Of a stretch of DNA of 64,000 nt, positions 9,220-17,381 are shown in pieces. The notes beneath the pieces were generated by a model. That model had not been told where the DNA came from. It saw nothing but the letters and a program-made list of their open reading frames with translations, and ran no database searches. Where the stretch lies: the NCBI RefSeq assembly GCF_011806565.1, contig NZ_JAATOP010000008.1, forward strand, positions 62,001 through 126,000, given 5' to 3'. Made by a program: the position numbers and the translations under genes. Numbering within the stretch: the stretch's first letter is position 1; each line of letters starts with the position of its first letter. Source of the DNA: Marivivens donghaensis (lineage in GTDB: Bacteria; Pseudomonadota; Alphaproteobacteria; Rhodobacterales; Rhodobacteraceae).

Positions 9220-10365
9220 TCAGCCGAAATAGTCGGTGAGGATGCGTGTATAGATGGATTTGAGCTGTCCGATCTGCTCCACCGCGACTCGTTCGTCGAC
9301 TTGGTGCATGGTTTTGCCGACCAGACCGAACTCCACCACGGGGCAGTGGTTCTTGACGAAACGCGCATCCGAGGTGCCGCCCGACGTGGAGAGCACGGGC
9401 TTGCGGCCGGTCTCTGCCTCAACTGATTTCGCAATCAGATCAGACAGTTCACCCGGCGGGGTGATGAAGCTTTCGCCAGACACCTTCACCTTCATCTGGA
9501 CTTGGAGGCCGAATTCGGCGGCCACCTTATCGGCCTCGGCTTGCAGCCATTCAGTGAGGCTCTGCCCGCTGTGGAGGTCGTTGTAGCGGATGTTCACAGT
9601 CGCACGGCTCTGCGCAGGAATGACGTTCGTCGCAGCGTTTCCGGTGTCGATGGTGACAACGGCCAGCGTCGAGGCGTCGAAATGTTCGGTGCCCTGATCC
9701 AATTCGTGCGAAGACAAACGATCCATCAGGCGCGCCATGGCGGGCATCGGGTTGTTCGCGCGGTGCGGATAGGCGGCGTGGCCCTGAACACCGATCACGG
9801 TGAACCAAGCGGTCAGCGAACCACGGCGACCAATTTTCATCATCTCGCCCATCTCGTTGGGACACGTCGGCTCACCCACGAGACAAACGCTCATCGCCTC
9901 GCCTTCGGCAGCCATCCAATCGAGCAGCGCGGTCGTGCCGTCTTCAGCGTCGCCTTCTTCATCGCCCGTAATCGCAAGTGCGATCGAACCATCGGGCGGG
10001 GTCTGGCGCACGAAATCAATCGCAGCGGCAGCAAAAGCGGCCACGCCGGATTTCATGTCGGTGGTGCCGCGACCATACATAAAGCCGTTTTTGACCTCGG
10101 CCCCGAACGGATCGACGGTCCAGGCGTCCAGATCACCGACCGGCACGACATCCGTGTGACCGTTGAAACCGAACGTCCGGTTCGCGCCCTTGCGACCCCA
10201 GCGGGCATAGAGGTTCGAGGTGCCATTGCGGTCGACCCGCGTGCATTCAAAACCTGCTGCCGACAGTTCCGCTTCGAGCAGAACCAGCGCGCCGCCTTCT
10301 TCGGGGGTTACGGACGGGCAACGGACAAGGCGGGCAGTCAGATCGACGGGATCAATGGCGGTCAT
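9220..10365 (-). CDS. dapE: Succinyl-diaminopimelate desuccinylase
   Basis: 381 aa M20 zinc peptidase-fold enzyme that frees LL-diaminopimelate from its N-succinyl form in lysine and peptidoglycan synthesis. Visible motifs: metal histidine in [12 protein letters not shown], bridging aspartate in [11 protein letters not shown], catalytic glutamate in [11 protein letters not shown], and the C-terminal [11 protein letters not shown] and VEFGLVG. The frame is open to 10446, but ATG 10365 is preceded by AAGGAG at normal distance and begins at the conserved N terminus. dapD, the partner acylating enzyme, lies 3.6 kb away on the same strand with unrelated genes between. Confidence 0.95.
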   Translation of the reverse strand: MTAIDPVDLTARLVRCPSVTPEEGGALVLLEAELSAAGFECTRVDRNGTSNLYARWGRKGANRTFGFNGHTDVVPVGDLDAWTVDPFGAEVKNGFMYGRGTTDMKSGVAAFAAAAIDFVRQTPPDGSIALAITGDEEGDAEDGTTALLDWMAAEGEAMSVCLVGEPTCPNEMGEMMKIGRRGSLTAWFTVIGVQGHAAYPHRANNPMPAMARLMDRLSSHELDQGTEHFDASTLAVVTIDTGNAATNVIPAQSRATVNIRYNDLHSGQSLTEWLQAEADKVAAEFGLQVQMKVKVSGESFITPPGELSDLIAKSVEAETGRKPVLSTSGGTSDARFVKNHCPVVEFGLVGKTMHQVDERVAVEQIGQLKSIYTRILTDYFG

Positions 10366-10435
10366 GCGGGTCTCCTTTTCCGATGCGTAGCCCCACGCGC
10401 CGCGTGATGCAATCGGACCAGAAAGTGCATGTGTC

Positions 10436-10452
10436 GAGTCTGTCACAGACTC
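10436..10452. promoter_or_regulatory. Inverted repeat between dapE and the Hint operon
   Basis: GAGTCTG-TCA-CAGACTC is a perfect 7-bp inverted repeat in the 286-base divergent region 10366-10651. The rest of the interval is AT-rich for this genome, especially about 10500-10530 and 10603-10616, and should hold both promoters. No convincing -35/-10 pair could be assigned. The repeat could be an operator or part of an RNA leader for either gene. Confidence 0.35.
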
Positions 10453-10651
10453 CTGTGCGATTTTGCAACTCTGTCCAATAAGACTAGGTCAGAATGACCA
10501 TTCGTATATTCTTCATATTCATAAAAATGACCCGAGGCAGGGCGAGCCAGATTCGTGACGTGTGTTTGTTGTCACAACTCTGCGGTGTGTGCGTTAGCCG
10601 CCAATAAAAATAATTGGACGTACTGACCTTGGCTGAGGCTGAGGCGATCGA

Positions 10652-12229
10652 ATGGTTAAAGCACGTGAGTTGGGGTATGACTCCAACGCAAGCGCTGTGG
10701 ATATGGCGCAGACGATTTTCGGTGACGGCACCACTGTCCTTGACGCATCCTTCACCGGCGACGCGGGATCTTCCGCAATCTACAGCAACGGCTATCTGTC
10801 GGACGGCGTGGTTCCATCAGAAACCGGCCTGATCCTGTCGACGGGCGATGCGGAAGATTTCACCAACCGCCGCGGCCAAGCCAACCAGAACACGAACACG
10901 TCGACCGACCATTGGTGGAACAACGACAACGATGCGGGCTTCAACGAGCTTGCAGGGACCAACACCTATGACGCGTCCTACCTCGATGTGACATTCATTC
11001 CGGACGGCGATGTGATGACGATGACCTTCGTGTTCTCGTCCGAAGAATACCCCGAATACACCGGTTCGATTTACAACGACGTCGTCGGCGTCTGGGTGAA
11101 TGGAGAAAACATCCCCGTGTCTGTCGGCGACGGCAGCACCGCGATTTCTAACATCAACCAGTCGACCAACCTCAACCTCTTCGTTTCCAACACCGAAAGC
11201 CAGTACAACACCGAGATGGACGGCTTTACCGTCAAGATGACGCTCGTCATGCCGGTGAACAGCGGCGAGGTGAACACCATCCGCATCGGTATCGCCGACG
11301 TTGGTGACGCCCAGTATGACTCCAACCTGATCATCGCTGCGGACTCCGTGCAGACATCGCTCGTGGCGGGTCACGACCAGCTTGATATCGCGCCGGATCA
11401 GACAAAGACCTTCGACCTGCTAGCGAACGACTACAACGGCACGAACGGCGTGCTGCGCATCACGCACATCAACAATCAAGAGGTTGTTGCGGGCTCGGTC
11501 ATCAATCTGCAAACCGGACAGGTCATCACCGTCAACGGCGACGGCACGATCACCGTGCAGGCGGACGGCGACGAAGAGACCATCAACCTCACTTACGAGG
11601 TCGGTGCATTCGACGGTGATACGCTCATCAAGAGCGACGTCGGCATGGCGACCATCGACACCGTGCCGTGCTTTACCAAAGGCACACGCATCCAGACCAC
11701 GCGCGGCCTGATCGCGATCGAGGAACTGGAAGTCGGCGATCAGGTCATCACCTTCGACAACGGCCCGCAGCCGATCCGCTGGATCGGGTCCCGCACGGTC
11801 GCTGCGACCGGCAACCTTGCCCCGATCCGGATCAAGGCAAACACCTTCGGCGGACACGGCGAGATCACCGTTTCCCCGCAGCACCGCGTCTATCTGACCG
11901 ACGGTTTCGCGGCGCTCCTGTTCGGCCATGACGAAGTACTGATCAAGGCCAAAGATCTGGTGAATGACGACACGGTCCGCCGCCTCGAAGGCGGCGATGT
12001 CACCTACTTCCACCTGCTGTTTGACACCCATGAGATCGTTCTGGCCGAGGGGCTGCCGACCGAAAGCTTCCACCCCGGCTTCACGGTTCTCGCGTCTTTC
12101 GAAGAAGAAGTAAGAGAGGAACTCCTGACGCTCTTTCCAGAGCTGGCAGACAATTCCTCCTACGGCCCGACGGCGCGTATGTCCCTGAAACAACACGAAG
12201 TGACAGTACTTCTGGCAGGTGCGGCATGA
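10652..12229 (+). CDS. Choice-of-anchor L / cadherin-like / Hint domain protein
   Basis: 525 aa without a classical signal peptide. Residues about 20-235 resemble the choice-of-anchor L domain (LSTGDAEDF, FVFSSEEYPEYTGSIYNDVVGVWVNG, RIGIADVGDAQYDSNLII). Residues 240-335 look like a cadherin/Ig-like domain (FDLLANDYNGTNG). Residues 338-490 form a Hint domain with nucleophile C340 in VPCFTKGTRIQT, SPQHRVYL near 408-415 and the C-terminal YFHLLFDTHEIV. Such proteins are frequent in Rhodobacteraceae and are thought to be exported and self-cleaving, but no function is established. A stop at 10640 excludes a longer frame. It overlaps the next gene by ATGA. Confidence 0.8.
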   Translation: MVKARELGYDSNASAVDMAQTIFGDGTTVLDASFTGDAGSSAIYSNGYLSDGVVPSETGLILSTGDAEDFTNRRGQANQNTNTSTDHWWNNDNDAGFNELAGTNTYDASYLDVTFIPDGDVMTMTFVFSSEEYPEYTGSIYNDVVGVWVNGENIPVSVGDGSTAISNINQSTNLNLFVSNTESQYNTEMDGFTVKMTLVMPVNSGEVNTIRIGIADVGDAQYDSNLIIAADSVQTSLVAGHDQLDIAPDQTKTFDLLANDYNGTNGVLRITHINNQEVVAGSVINLQTGQVITVNGDGTITVQADGDEETINLTYEVGAFDGDTLIKSDVGMATIDTVPCFTKGTRIQTTRGLIAIEELEVGDQVITFDNGPQPIRWIGSRTVAATGNLAPIRIKANTFGGHGEITVSPQHRVYLTDGFAALLFGHDEVLIKAKDLVNDDTVRRLEGGDVTYFHLLFDTHEIVLAEGLPTESFHPGFTVLASFEEEVREELLTLFPELADNSSYGPTARMSLKQHEVTVLLAGAA

Positions 12230-13305
12230 GCTGGATCGGCGTCAGGGACCAACACGGACAGTGCTACTTCAAGCCCGAAGGGCTGGAGCAGAAGGCGAAG
12301 TCGAACCCGCTCAACACCCTGTCGCTGCTTCCGCGCGGCACCTTGGTCATGGAGTTCGAATACAGCCGCGAAACGAATGCACGCCGCCAGAACCTGCTGC
12401 GCTACATCTCGCGTGATCCGTGGCATTCGGTGTTCCGGCTGGTACTGGAGGCAGACGGCCTGATCACGCTCGTTTGCCAGCAGGGCGATAAGAAGATCGA
12501 ATTCCAACTGCCCACCGCGATGGAACAGGCCAAGGGCACGATCACGCTCTGGTACACGTGGGACGCCCCTGCGCGCCGCGGTCTGCTGGCCGCGATGGGT
12601 CCTGACGGAGAGATGTTCTACACCGAACTCACCGGCCCGTTCCCGCTGTCGGTCCTCGATGCGAAACGCATCTGCACGGACGGTCAGGTCGTGCGCAACG
12701 TGAAGGGCTTCACCTTCCTCGCCATCTCGGACGAGGTCGAACCTGTCGGTCCTTGGGCGACCATCGGCGCGAATGCCATGCTGCGCACAATCAACGGACA
12801 GCGCTTGATCAGCGACCTGAAACCCGGTGATCTGCTGCTGACCGAAGACGAAACGATCGTTCAGATCCGCTCTGTCGCGAAGCAGGTTCTGCCGGCTATG
12901 GGTCGATTCAAGCCGATGATGATCCGCAGCCCGTACTACGGCGCAAAGTCGGACCTAATGCTCGCGCAGAACCATCTGGTCGAACTGAACGGCCCGAAAA
13001 TCGAGTACCTCTTCAACGAAGAGCGCGTGCACACCCAGATCGGTTCGCTTGATGACGGGCGCGAAGCAGTGCGCCTTCGCGGAGCGATGACGGCGACTTA
13101 TTATCACCTGCTTCTGGACGAGGACGTGACGCTCTCGCTGTCGGGCGTTCCCGCAACTGCATCCCGCGCCGAGCTTCTGGCGCAGGATCGCGGACTGCAT
13201 CGTCACAGCATCCTGCGCGACACGCCCGAATTGCTGGTACCGTCGTTCAAATCCAAGCCGGTCAAGACGCTCGCCCCTTACGAGGCAATGTCGATCGGCT
13301 TCTGA
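12226..13305 (+). CDS. Hint-like protein lacking the catalytic cysteine
   Basis: 359 aa, translationally coupled to the preceding Hint gene (ATGA overlap). Residues about 30-165 look like a beta-sandwich of LamG/concanavalin type (LVMEFEYSRE, GTITLWYTWDAPARRG), a weak assignment. Residues 178-305 line up with the Hint fold: GANAMLRTINGQRLISDLKPGDLLLT matches the start of the Hint domain in the neighbour, AQNHLVEL matches PQHRVYL, and TYYHLLLDED matches TYFHLLFDTH. The position of the nucleophilic Cys is occupied by Ala/Asn (about 182-183), so self-cleavage is not expected. A role as a partner or regulator of the first protein is inference. Confidence 0.65.
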   Translation: MSWIGVRDQHGQCYFKPEGLEQKAKSNPLNTLSLLPRGTLVMEFEYSRETNARRQNLLRYISRDPWHSVFRLVLEADGLITLVCQQGDKKIEFQLPTAMEQAKGTITLWYTWDAPARRGLLAAMGPDGEMFYTELTGPFPLSVLDAKRICTDGQVVRNVKGFTFLAISDEVEPVGPWATIGANAMLRTINGQRLISDLKPGDLLLTEDETIVQIRSVAKQVLPAMGRFKPMMIRSPYYGAKSDLMLAQNHLVELNGPKIEYLFNEERVHTQIGSLDDGREAVRLRGAMTATYYHLLLDEDVTLSLSGVPATASRAELLAQDRGLHRHSILRDTPELLVPSFKSKPVKTLAPYEAMSIGF

Positions 13306-13653
13306 TCAGGCTTCGCCTGCCGTTTTCATATCACCGAAGAACGGCGTCATCTGAGCGACGATGACGCTGTTTTCTTCCAGCGCACGGTTCATCAACTCGA
13401 TTTCGTCAGCTTCGATGTCGTGGCCCATTTCCTGACGCTCTTCGAGCGTGCCGTAGCCGGTCACGTCGAGGGGATTGAGGTCGGCCTGCTTGAGGATCGC
13501 GACGGTTTCGCGGACGGCTTCTGCCTCATCCACACCGCTGGCATAGCACATCAGCGCGGCTCCGGTGCTGCCCTCGGGCAGACCGTCGTCCTGCTTACGG
13601 CCCACTTCGACAAGAAGCGTATATACTTTCTGCTTGTTGGGCTTGTTGGCCAT
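13306..13653 (-). CDS. Conserved-looking small protein, function unknown
   Basis: 115 aa from ATG 13653, preceded on its strand by GAGG. I do not recognise the family. The protein is acidic, soluble, and has no signal or membrane segment: a lysine-rich start (MANKPNKQKVYTLLVEV), a predicted alternating strand/helix body (DEAEAVRETVAILKQADLNPLDVTGYG) and an acidic helix (DIEADEIELMNRALEEN). Strong GC3 bias and regular coding composition support a real gene. Its stop sits immediately next to the stop of the convergent Hint-like gene, with no room for a terminator. Confidence 0.7.
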   Translation of the reverse strand: MANKPNKQKVYTLLVEVGRKQDDGLPEGSTGAALMCYASGVDEAEAVRETVAILKQADLNPLDVTGYGTLEERQEMGHDIEADEIELMNRALEENSVIVAQMTPFFGDMKTAGEA

Positions 13654-13769
13654 ATCGGTATCCTCGTTTGACGGTGCACTGTTTCGCGCAAAGCCAGCGC
13701 CGTTGCAATTCCCGAATCCGAAATTGCAGAAACGGGCGAACCTATACTTTTGCGCCAAATGCTAGACTT

Positions 13770-13944
13770 TCGCCTCTATGGATTCTGCGGTCGCATTATC
13801 CCACGCTACAGTTGATGTGGCCGGTCCGCGCTGGATGTCCCATTCCACACCATGCGGAGCGTCGCTTCAGTCTTTCATCTCCCCGGACCGTCGTCTGTCC
13901 TAGGGAAACTCTTCCCCCGCCCTTTGTGGCGGGGTTTCTTTTTT
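13770..13944 (+). ncRNA. Candidate small RNA ending in an intrinsic terminator
   Basis: The plus strand ends in a textbook intrinsic terminator (13915-13944) preceded by an imperfect bulged hairpin (13825-13858, TCCGC pairing with GCGGA at its base). The 5' end is a guess: TAGACT at 13763-13768, with TG two bases before, could be an extended -10, but no good -35 is seen. It does not match the SRP RNA, 6S, tmRNA or RNase P signatures I know. It may instead be read-through protection for dapD. Confidence 0.3.
13915..13944 (+). terminator. Intrinsic terminator (plus strand, orphan)
   Basis: CCCCGCC (13915-13921) pairs with GGCGGGG (13928-13934) around a 6-base loop, followed by TTTCTTTTTT. This is the clearest rho-independent terminator in this region, yet no recognised gene reads into it. 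Confidence 0.8.
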
Positions 13945-13953
13945 CCTGAAACG

Positions 13954-13975
13954 AAAAGGGCGCCCGAAGGCGCCC
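13954..13975 (-). terminator. dapD terminator
   Basis: On the minus strand GGGCGCC-TTCG-GGCGCCC (13975-13958) is followed by TTTT (13957-13954), 10 bases after the dapD stop. The UUCG tetraloop makes it very stable. Confidence 0.85.
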
Positions 13976-13985
13976 CGCAGTCCGC

Positions 13986-14813
13986 TTAGTCGCGGAGCAG
14001 CTCGTTGATGCCCGTCTTGGAACGGGTCTTTTCGTCGACGCGCTTCACGATGACGGCGCAGTACAGGTTGACGTTGTTCTTCGACGGCATCGAGCCTGCA
14101 ACAACGACCGAATACGGCGGCACTTCACCGTACATGACTTCGCCGGTTTCGCGGTCGACGATCTTGGTCGACTTGCCGATGAAGACGCCCATGCCGAGCA
14201 CCGAACCTTCGCGAACGATACAGCCTTCGACGACTTCCGAACGTGCACCGATGAAGCAGTTGTCTTCGATGATGGTCGGACCGGCCTGCATCGGCTCTAG
14301 AACGCCGCCGATACCGACGCCGCCCGAGAGGTGGACGTTCTTACCGATCTGCGCGCAGGAACCAACGGTGGCCCAAGTGTCGACCATGGTGCCTTCGTCA
14401 ACGTAAGCGCCGAGGTTGACGAACGACGGCATCAGGACAACGCCCTTGGCGATGTAGGCCGACTTGCGGACAACGGCGTTCGGCACAGCGCGGAAACCTG
14501 CGGCGCGGAACTGGTTGTCGCCCCAGCCTTTGAACTTGCTGTCAACCTTGTCCCACCAGTTATGACCCTGCGGGCCACCTTCGTGAAGCTCCATGTCCTT
14601 GATGCGGAAGCCGAGCAGTACAGCTTTCTTCGCCCACTGGTTCACATGCCAGTCGCCGTTTTCCAGCTTTTCGGCAACACGCAGGCTGCCGCTGTCGAGC
14701 GCGTTCAGCGTATCTTCGATAGCTTCACGGGTTTCGCCGGTGGTAGCGGGGGTGATGGTATCGCGGGCTTCCCACGCGGCTTCGATAGCTGCTTCGAGCT
14801 GGGCGTTAGACAT
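13986..14813 (-). CDS. dapD: 2,3,4,5-tetrahydropyridine-2,6-dicarboxylate N-succinyltransferase
   Basis: 275 aa, normal length. It succinylates tetrahydrodipicolinate in the succinylase branch of diaminopimelate/lysine synthesis, the substrate line later used by dapE. An N-terminal helical domain (1-100) is followed by a left-handed beta-helix of hexapeptide repeats (about 105-235: [43 protein letters not shown]). The frame is open to 14951, but ATG 14813 begins the standard [16 protein letters not shown] terminus. It is divergent from the LOG gene across 76 bases and ends at its own UUCG-loop terminator. Confidence 0.95.
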   Translation of the reverse strand: MSNAQLEAAIEAAWEARDTITPATTGETREAIEDTLNALDSGSLRVAEKLENGDWHVNQWAKKAVLLGFRIKDMELHEGGPQGHNWWDKVDSKFKGWGDNQFRAAGFRAVPNAVVRKSAYIAKGVVLMPSFVNLGAYVDEGTMVDTWATVGSCAQIGKNVHLSGGVGIGGVLEPMQAGPTIIEDNCFIGARSEVVEGCIVREGSVLGMGVFIGKSTKIVDRETGEVMYGEVPPYSVVVAGSMPSKNNVNLYCAVIVKRVDEKTRSKTGINELLRD

Positions 14814-14889
14814 GTGGCCTCTCGGTGTTAAGTATGAGGGTGAACCTTCCGAGGGGCTATAGACCGAATACCCCCCGCAGAGCAACAAA

Positions 14890-15753
14890 ATGGACGACCC
14901 TATGACCAAGAGCCACCGCCGCCACCCCCTCCGTTTCAGCGGCGAGGACAAACAAACCGCGAAAACAGTCCCTGATACGGCCCAAACGCGGTCGCCGACC
15001 TACAAGCTCGCATTTGCCGATACCGATTTTCTTTTGCGCGAAGACATGCGTCCGCTCCGTTTCCAGCTCGAACTTCTGAAACCCGAGCTTGCGATGGACG
15101 AAGCAGGCGTGAATTCGACCGTCGTTCTGTTCGGCGGCGCACGCATCCCGTCGCCGGAGAAGCGCGAAACAGCGCGGACAAAGACGCTCGCCGACCTGAC
15201 GAAATACTACGCCGAAGCCCAGAAGTTCGCAGAGATCATCACGAAGCGTTCGATGGCCGACGGCGGCTCCGAGAACGTCATCGCAACGGGCGGCGGTCCC
15301 GGCGTGATGGAAGCAGGCAACAGAGGCGCTGCCGATGCGGGCGGTCGCTCGATTGGTCTGAACATCGTTCTGCCGCACGAGCAGGCTCCGAACCCCTACG
15401 TGACGCCAGAGCTGTGCTTCAACTTCCACTACTTCGCGATCCGCAAGATGCACTTCCTGATGCGCGCCAACGCGATCTGCGTCTTCCCTGGCGGTTTTGG
15501 CACGCTGGACGAGATGTTCGAAGCCCTGACCCTCATCCAGACCGGCCGCATGTCGAAAGTGCCGTTCCTGCTGTTCGGCAAGGAGTTCTGGGAAGGCATC
15601 ATCAACTGGGATGTGCTCGCCGACGCAGGCACCATCGCGGACGAAGACCTCAAGCTGTTCCAGTATGTCGAGACCGCGGAAGAGGCGATCCACGCACTTG
15701 ATAACTGGGAACACCCCGACGAACGCCGTCAGAACATTCCGGGCCGCGAATGA
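14890..15753 (+). CDS. LOG-family protein (nucleoside 5'-monophosphate phosphoribohydrolase type)
   Basis: 287 aa. The lysine-decarboxylase-like Rossmann fold carries both LOG signatures: [14 protein letters not shown] (about residues 138-151) and [15 protein letters not shown] (about 201-215). LOG enzymes hydrolyse AMP or cytokinin nucleotides to free base and ribose 5-phosphate; the bacterial physiological substrate is often unclear. Compared with the short (about 190 aa) LOGs it has an extra N-terminal region of about 100 residues containing [25 protein letters not shown]. It overlaps gluconokinase by ATGA, so the two are made together. Confidence 0.85.
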   Translation: MDDPMTKSHRRHPLRFSGEDKQTAKTVPDTAQTRSPTYKLAFADTDFLLREDMRPLRFQLELLKPELAMDEAGVNSTVVLFGGARIPSPEKRETARTKTLADLTKYYAEAQKFAEIITKRSMADGGSENVIATGGGPGVMEAGNRGAADAGGRSIGLNIVLPHEQAPNPYVTPELCFNFHYFAIRKMHFLMRANAICVFPGGFGTLDEMFEALTLIQTGRMSKVPFLLFGKEFWEGIINWDVLADAGTIADEDLKLFQYVETAEEAIHALDNWEHPDERRQNIPGRE

Positions 15754-16241
15754 AACCTGCGTATGTAGTAATGGGTGTGTCCGGTTCGGGCAAATCGACG
15801 GTGGGCCGCGAACTTGCGGCTCACTTGGGCGCTGTTTTTATCGACGCGGACGATCTACACCCCGAGGAAAACGTTGCCCATATGGCTGCTGGTCACCCGC
15901 TGAACGACGAAATGCGCTGGCCGTGGCTGGATAAATGCGGACAGGAAATGGCTTCGCACCGCGAGGAAGGCCCCGTCGTGCTGGCGTGTTCGGCCCTCAA
16001 GCGGGTCTATCGTGACCGCCTGCGCAAATGGGTACCTGATCTGGTGATCGTGTATCCGGCGGCGGACGCTGTCGTGATTGCCGAACGCATGTCGCACCGC
16101 GCGAACCACTTCATGCCGGTATCGCTGCTGCAAAGCCAGTTCGCAACGCTGGAAGAGCCGAGCAGCGATGAGGACGTCATCCGCGTCAATGCCGAGGGCA
16201 CAGTTGAACAGACGGTCAAGGCCGTCATCAACGCCATATGA
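15750..16241 (+). CDS. gntK: Gluconokinase
   Basis: 163 aa, typical GntK/IdnK size. P-loop MGVSGSGKSTVG at residues 7-18, then DADDLHPEENVAHMAAGHPLNDEMRWPWL, the gluconate-kinase substrate block, and ACSALKRVYRDRLRK with the adenine-side arginines. It phosphorylates D-gluconate to 6-phosphogluconate for the Entner-Doudoroff/pentose phosphate routes. Start overlaps the LOG gene stop (ATGA). A bidirectional terminator follows at once. Confidence 0.92.
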   Translation: MKPAYVVMGVSGSGKSTVGRELAAHLGAVFIDADDLHPEENVAHMAAGHPLNDEMRWPWLDKCGQEMASHREEGPVVLACSALKRVYRDRLRKWVPDLVIVYPAADAVVIAERMSHRANHFMPVSLLQSQFATLEEPSSDEDVIRVNAEGTVEQTVKAVINAI

Positions 16242-16244
16242 AAA

Positions 16245-16264
16245 GGGCGGCCCGTTGGCCGCCC
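16245..16264. terminator. Bidirectional terminator (gntK / Gfo-Idh-MocA gene)
   Basis: GGGCGGCC (16245-16252) pairs with GGCCGCCC (16257-16264) across a 4-base loop. TCTTT follows on the plus strand and CTTTT on the minus strand, so one hairpin ends both convergent transcripts. Confidence 0.85.
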
Positions 16265-16271
16265 TCTTTGT

Positions 16272-17381
16272 TTACCGTGTGATCCACGTATTTCCGGCAT
16301 CCTGCGATTTAATGCAGGAGGCGATGAACCACATCCCGTCCATACCGGCGTCGATACCGGGGAGGAGGCTACCGTCGCCTTCGCCGCGGATCAGATCGGC
16401 CGCGTCGGAGTAGAGGTTGGCAAAGCCCTCAAGGTAGCCCTCGGGGTGGCCGGGCGGGATGCGGGTCCAGTCACCGCCACCCGAACCGAGGCCAGCGCCA
16501 CCACGGGTCAGCAACTGCTTCGGCTCGCCAAAGCGGGCAAAAGTCATGACGTTCGGATTTTCCTGGTTCCACTCGATGCCGCCCTTTTCGCCGTAGATGC
16601 GGAGCGACAGGTTGTTTTCCTGACCGATAGCAACCTGCGAAGCCCAGAGCATACCCTTCGCGCCGCCTTCGAGGCGAAGCAGGATGTGCGCGTTGTCGTC
16701 CACGCGGCGACCGTCAACCATGCTGTGCAGTTCGGCCAGCAGAGCCTCGGTTTTCAGACCCGAAACAAAGGACAGAAGGTTGAAAGCGTGGCTGCCGATG
16801 TCACCGATCGCGCCGCCACCAGCCTTGGCCGGATCGGTGCGCCATTCAGCTTGCTTGTTGTCCGGATCTGGCGCCTCTGCCAGCCAGTCCTGCGAGTAGG
16901 ACGCCTGAATGACGCGGATTTTGCCCAGATCGCCGCGCGCCACCATTTCGCGCGCCTGTCGGATCAGCGGGTAGCCGGTGTAGTTGTGGGTCAGGATAAA
17001 CCGCGCCTTGGACGACTTCACCGCCGCAGCCATTTCCTCTGCCTGTTCGGGCGTCGCGGCAAGCGGCTTGTCACAGATCACGTTGATCCCTGCGTTCAGA
17101 AACGCAATCGCGGGACCGGCGTGCATGTGGTTCGGGGTCACGATGGCAACAGCCTCGATACCGTCCTCGCGGGCGGCTTCCTCGCGGGCCATTTCTTCGT
17201 AGCTCGAATAGCTGCGCGCGATGCCCAGCTCCTTGGCCGAAGCGGCCGCGCGTTCGGGGTTGGACGACAGCGCGCCCGCGACAAGGTCGAACTTGCCGTC
17301 GATGCGCGATGCAATGCGGTGGACGCCGCCGATAAACGCGCCCTGTCCGCCGCCGACCATACCCAGTCGTACTTTATTCAT
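16272..17381 (-). CDS. Gfo/Idh/MocA-family oxidoreductase (leftward arm)
   Basis: 369 aa NAD(P)-dependent sugar dehydrogenase type. N-terminal Rossmann fold with GMVGGGQGAFIGGVHR, the EKP-type block as CDKPLAAT (about residues 99-106), and a C-terminal alpha/beta domain with GDIGSHAFNLLSFVSG, where G-D-x-x-x-H is the usual catalytic site. The family oxidises or isomerises sugars and inositols, often at C3. It is coupled by ATGA to the epimerase gene before it and lies in the lacI-epimerase-oxidoreductase operon, divergent from an ABC sugar transporter. The exact substrate is unknown. Confidence 0.85.
   Translation of the reverse strand: MNKVRLGMVGGGQGAFIGGVHRIASRIDGKFDLVAGALSSNPERAAASAKELGIARSYSSYEEMAREEAAREDGIEAVAIVTPNHMHAGPAIAFLNAGINVICDKPLAATPEQAEEMAAAVKSSKARFILTHNYTGYPLIRQAREMVARGDLGKIRVIQASYSQDWLAEAPDPDNKQAEWRTDPAKAGGGAIGDIGSHAFNLLSFVSGLKTEALLAELHSMVDGRRVDDNAHILLRLEGGAKGMLWASQVAIGQENNLSLRIYGEKGGIEWNQENPNVMTFARFGEPKQLLTRGGAGLGSGGGDWTRIPPGHPEGYLEGFANLYSDAADLIRGEGDGSLLPGIDAGMDGMWFIASCIKSQDAGNTWITR

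Larger units (their letters stand above)
13654..13985. other. 332-base intergenic interval with two opposed terminators
   Basis: No protein-coding frame looks real here. It holds the leader of the minus-strand small gene, an inverted repeat TGCAATT (13704-13710) / AATTGCA (13722-13728), an imperfect hairpin at 13825-13858, and two terminators facing each other at 13915-13944 (plus) and 13954-13975 (minus, for dapD). No annotated plus-strand gene explains the plus-strand terminator: the Hint operon ends 600 bases upstream, with an opposing gene between. Confidence 0.7.

Noticed and set aside
13654-13985. Possible SRP, 6S or tmRNA gene
   Set aside because: None of the conserved cores (SRP GGAAGCAG-like loop, tmRNA tag frame, 6S bubble) could be found.
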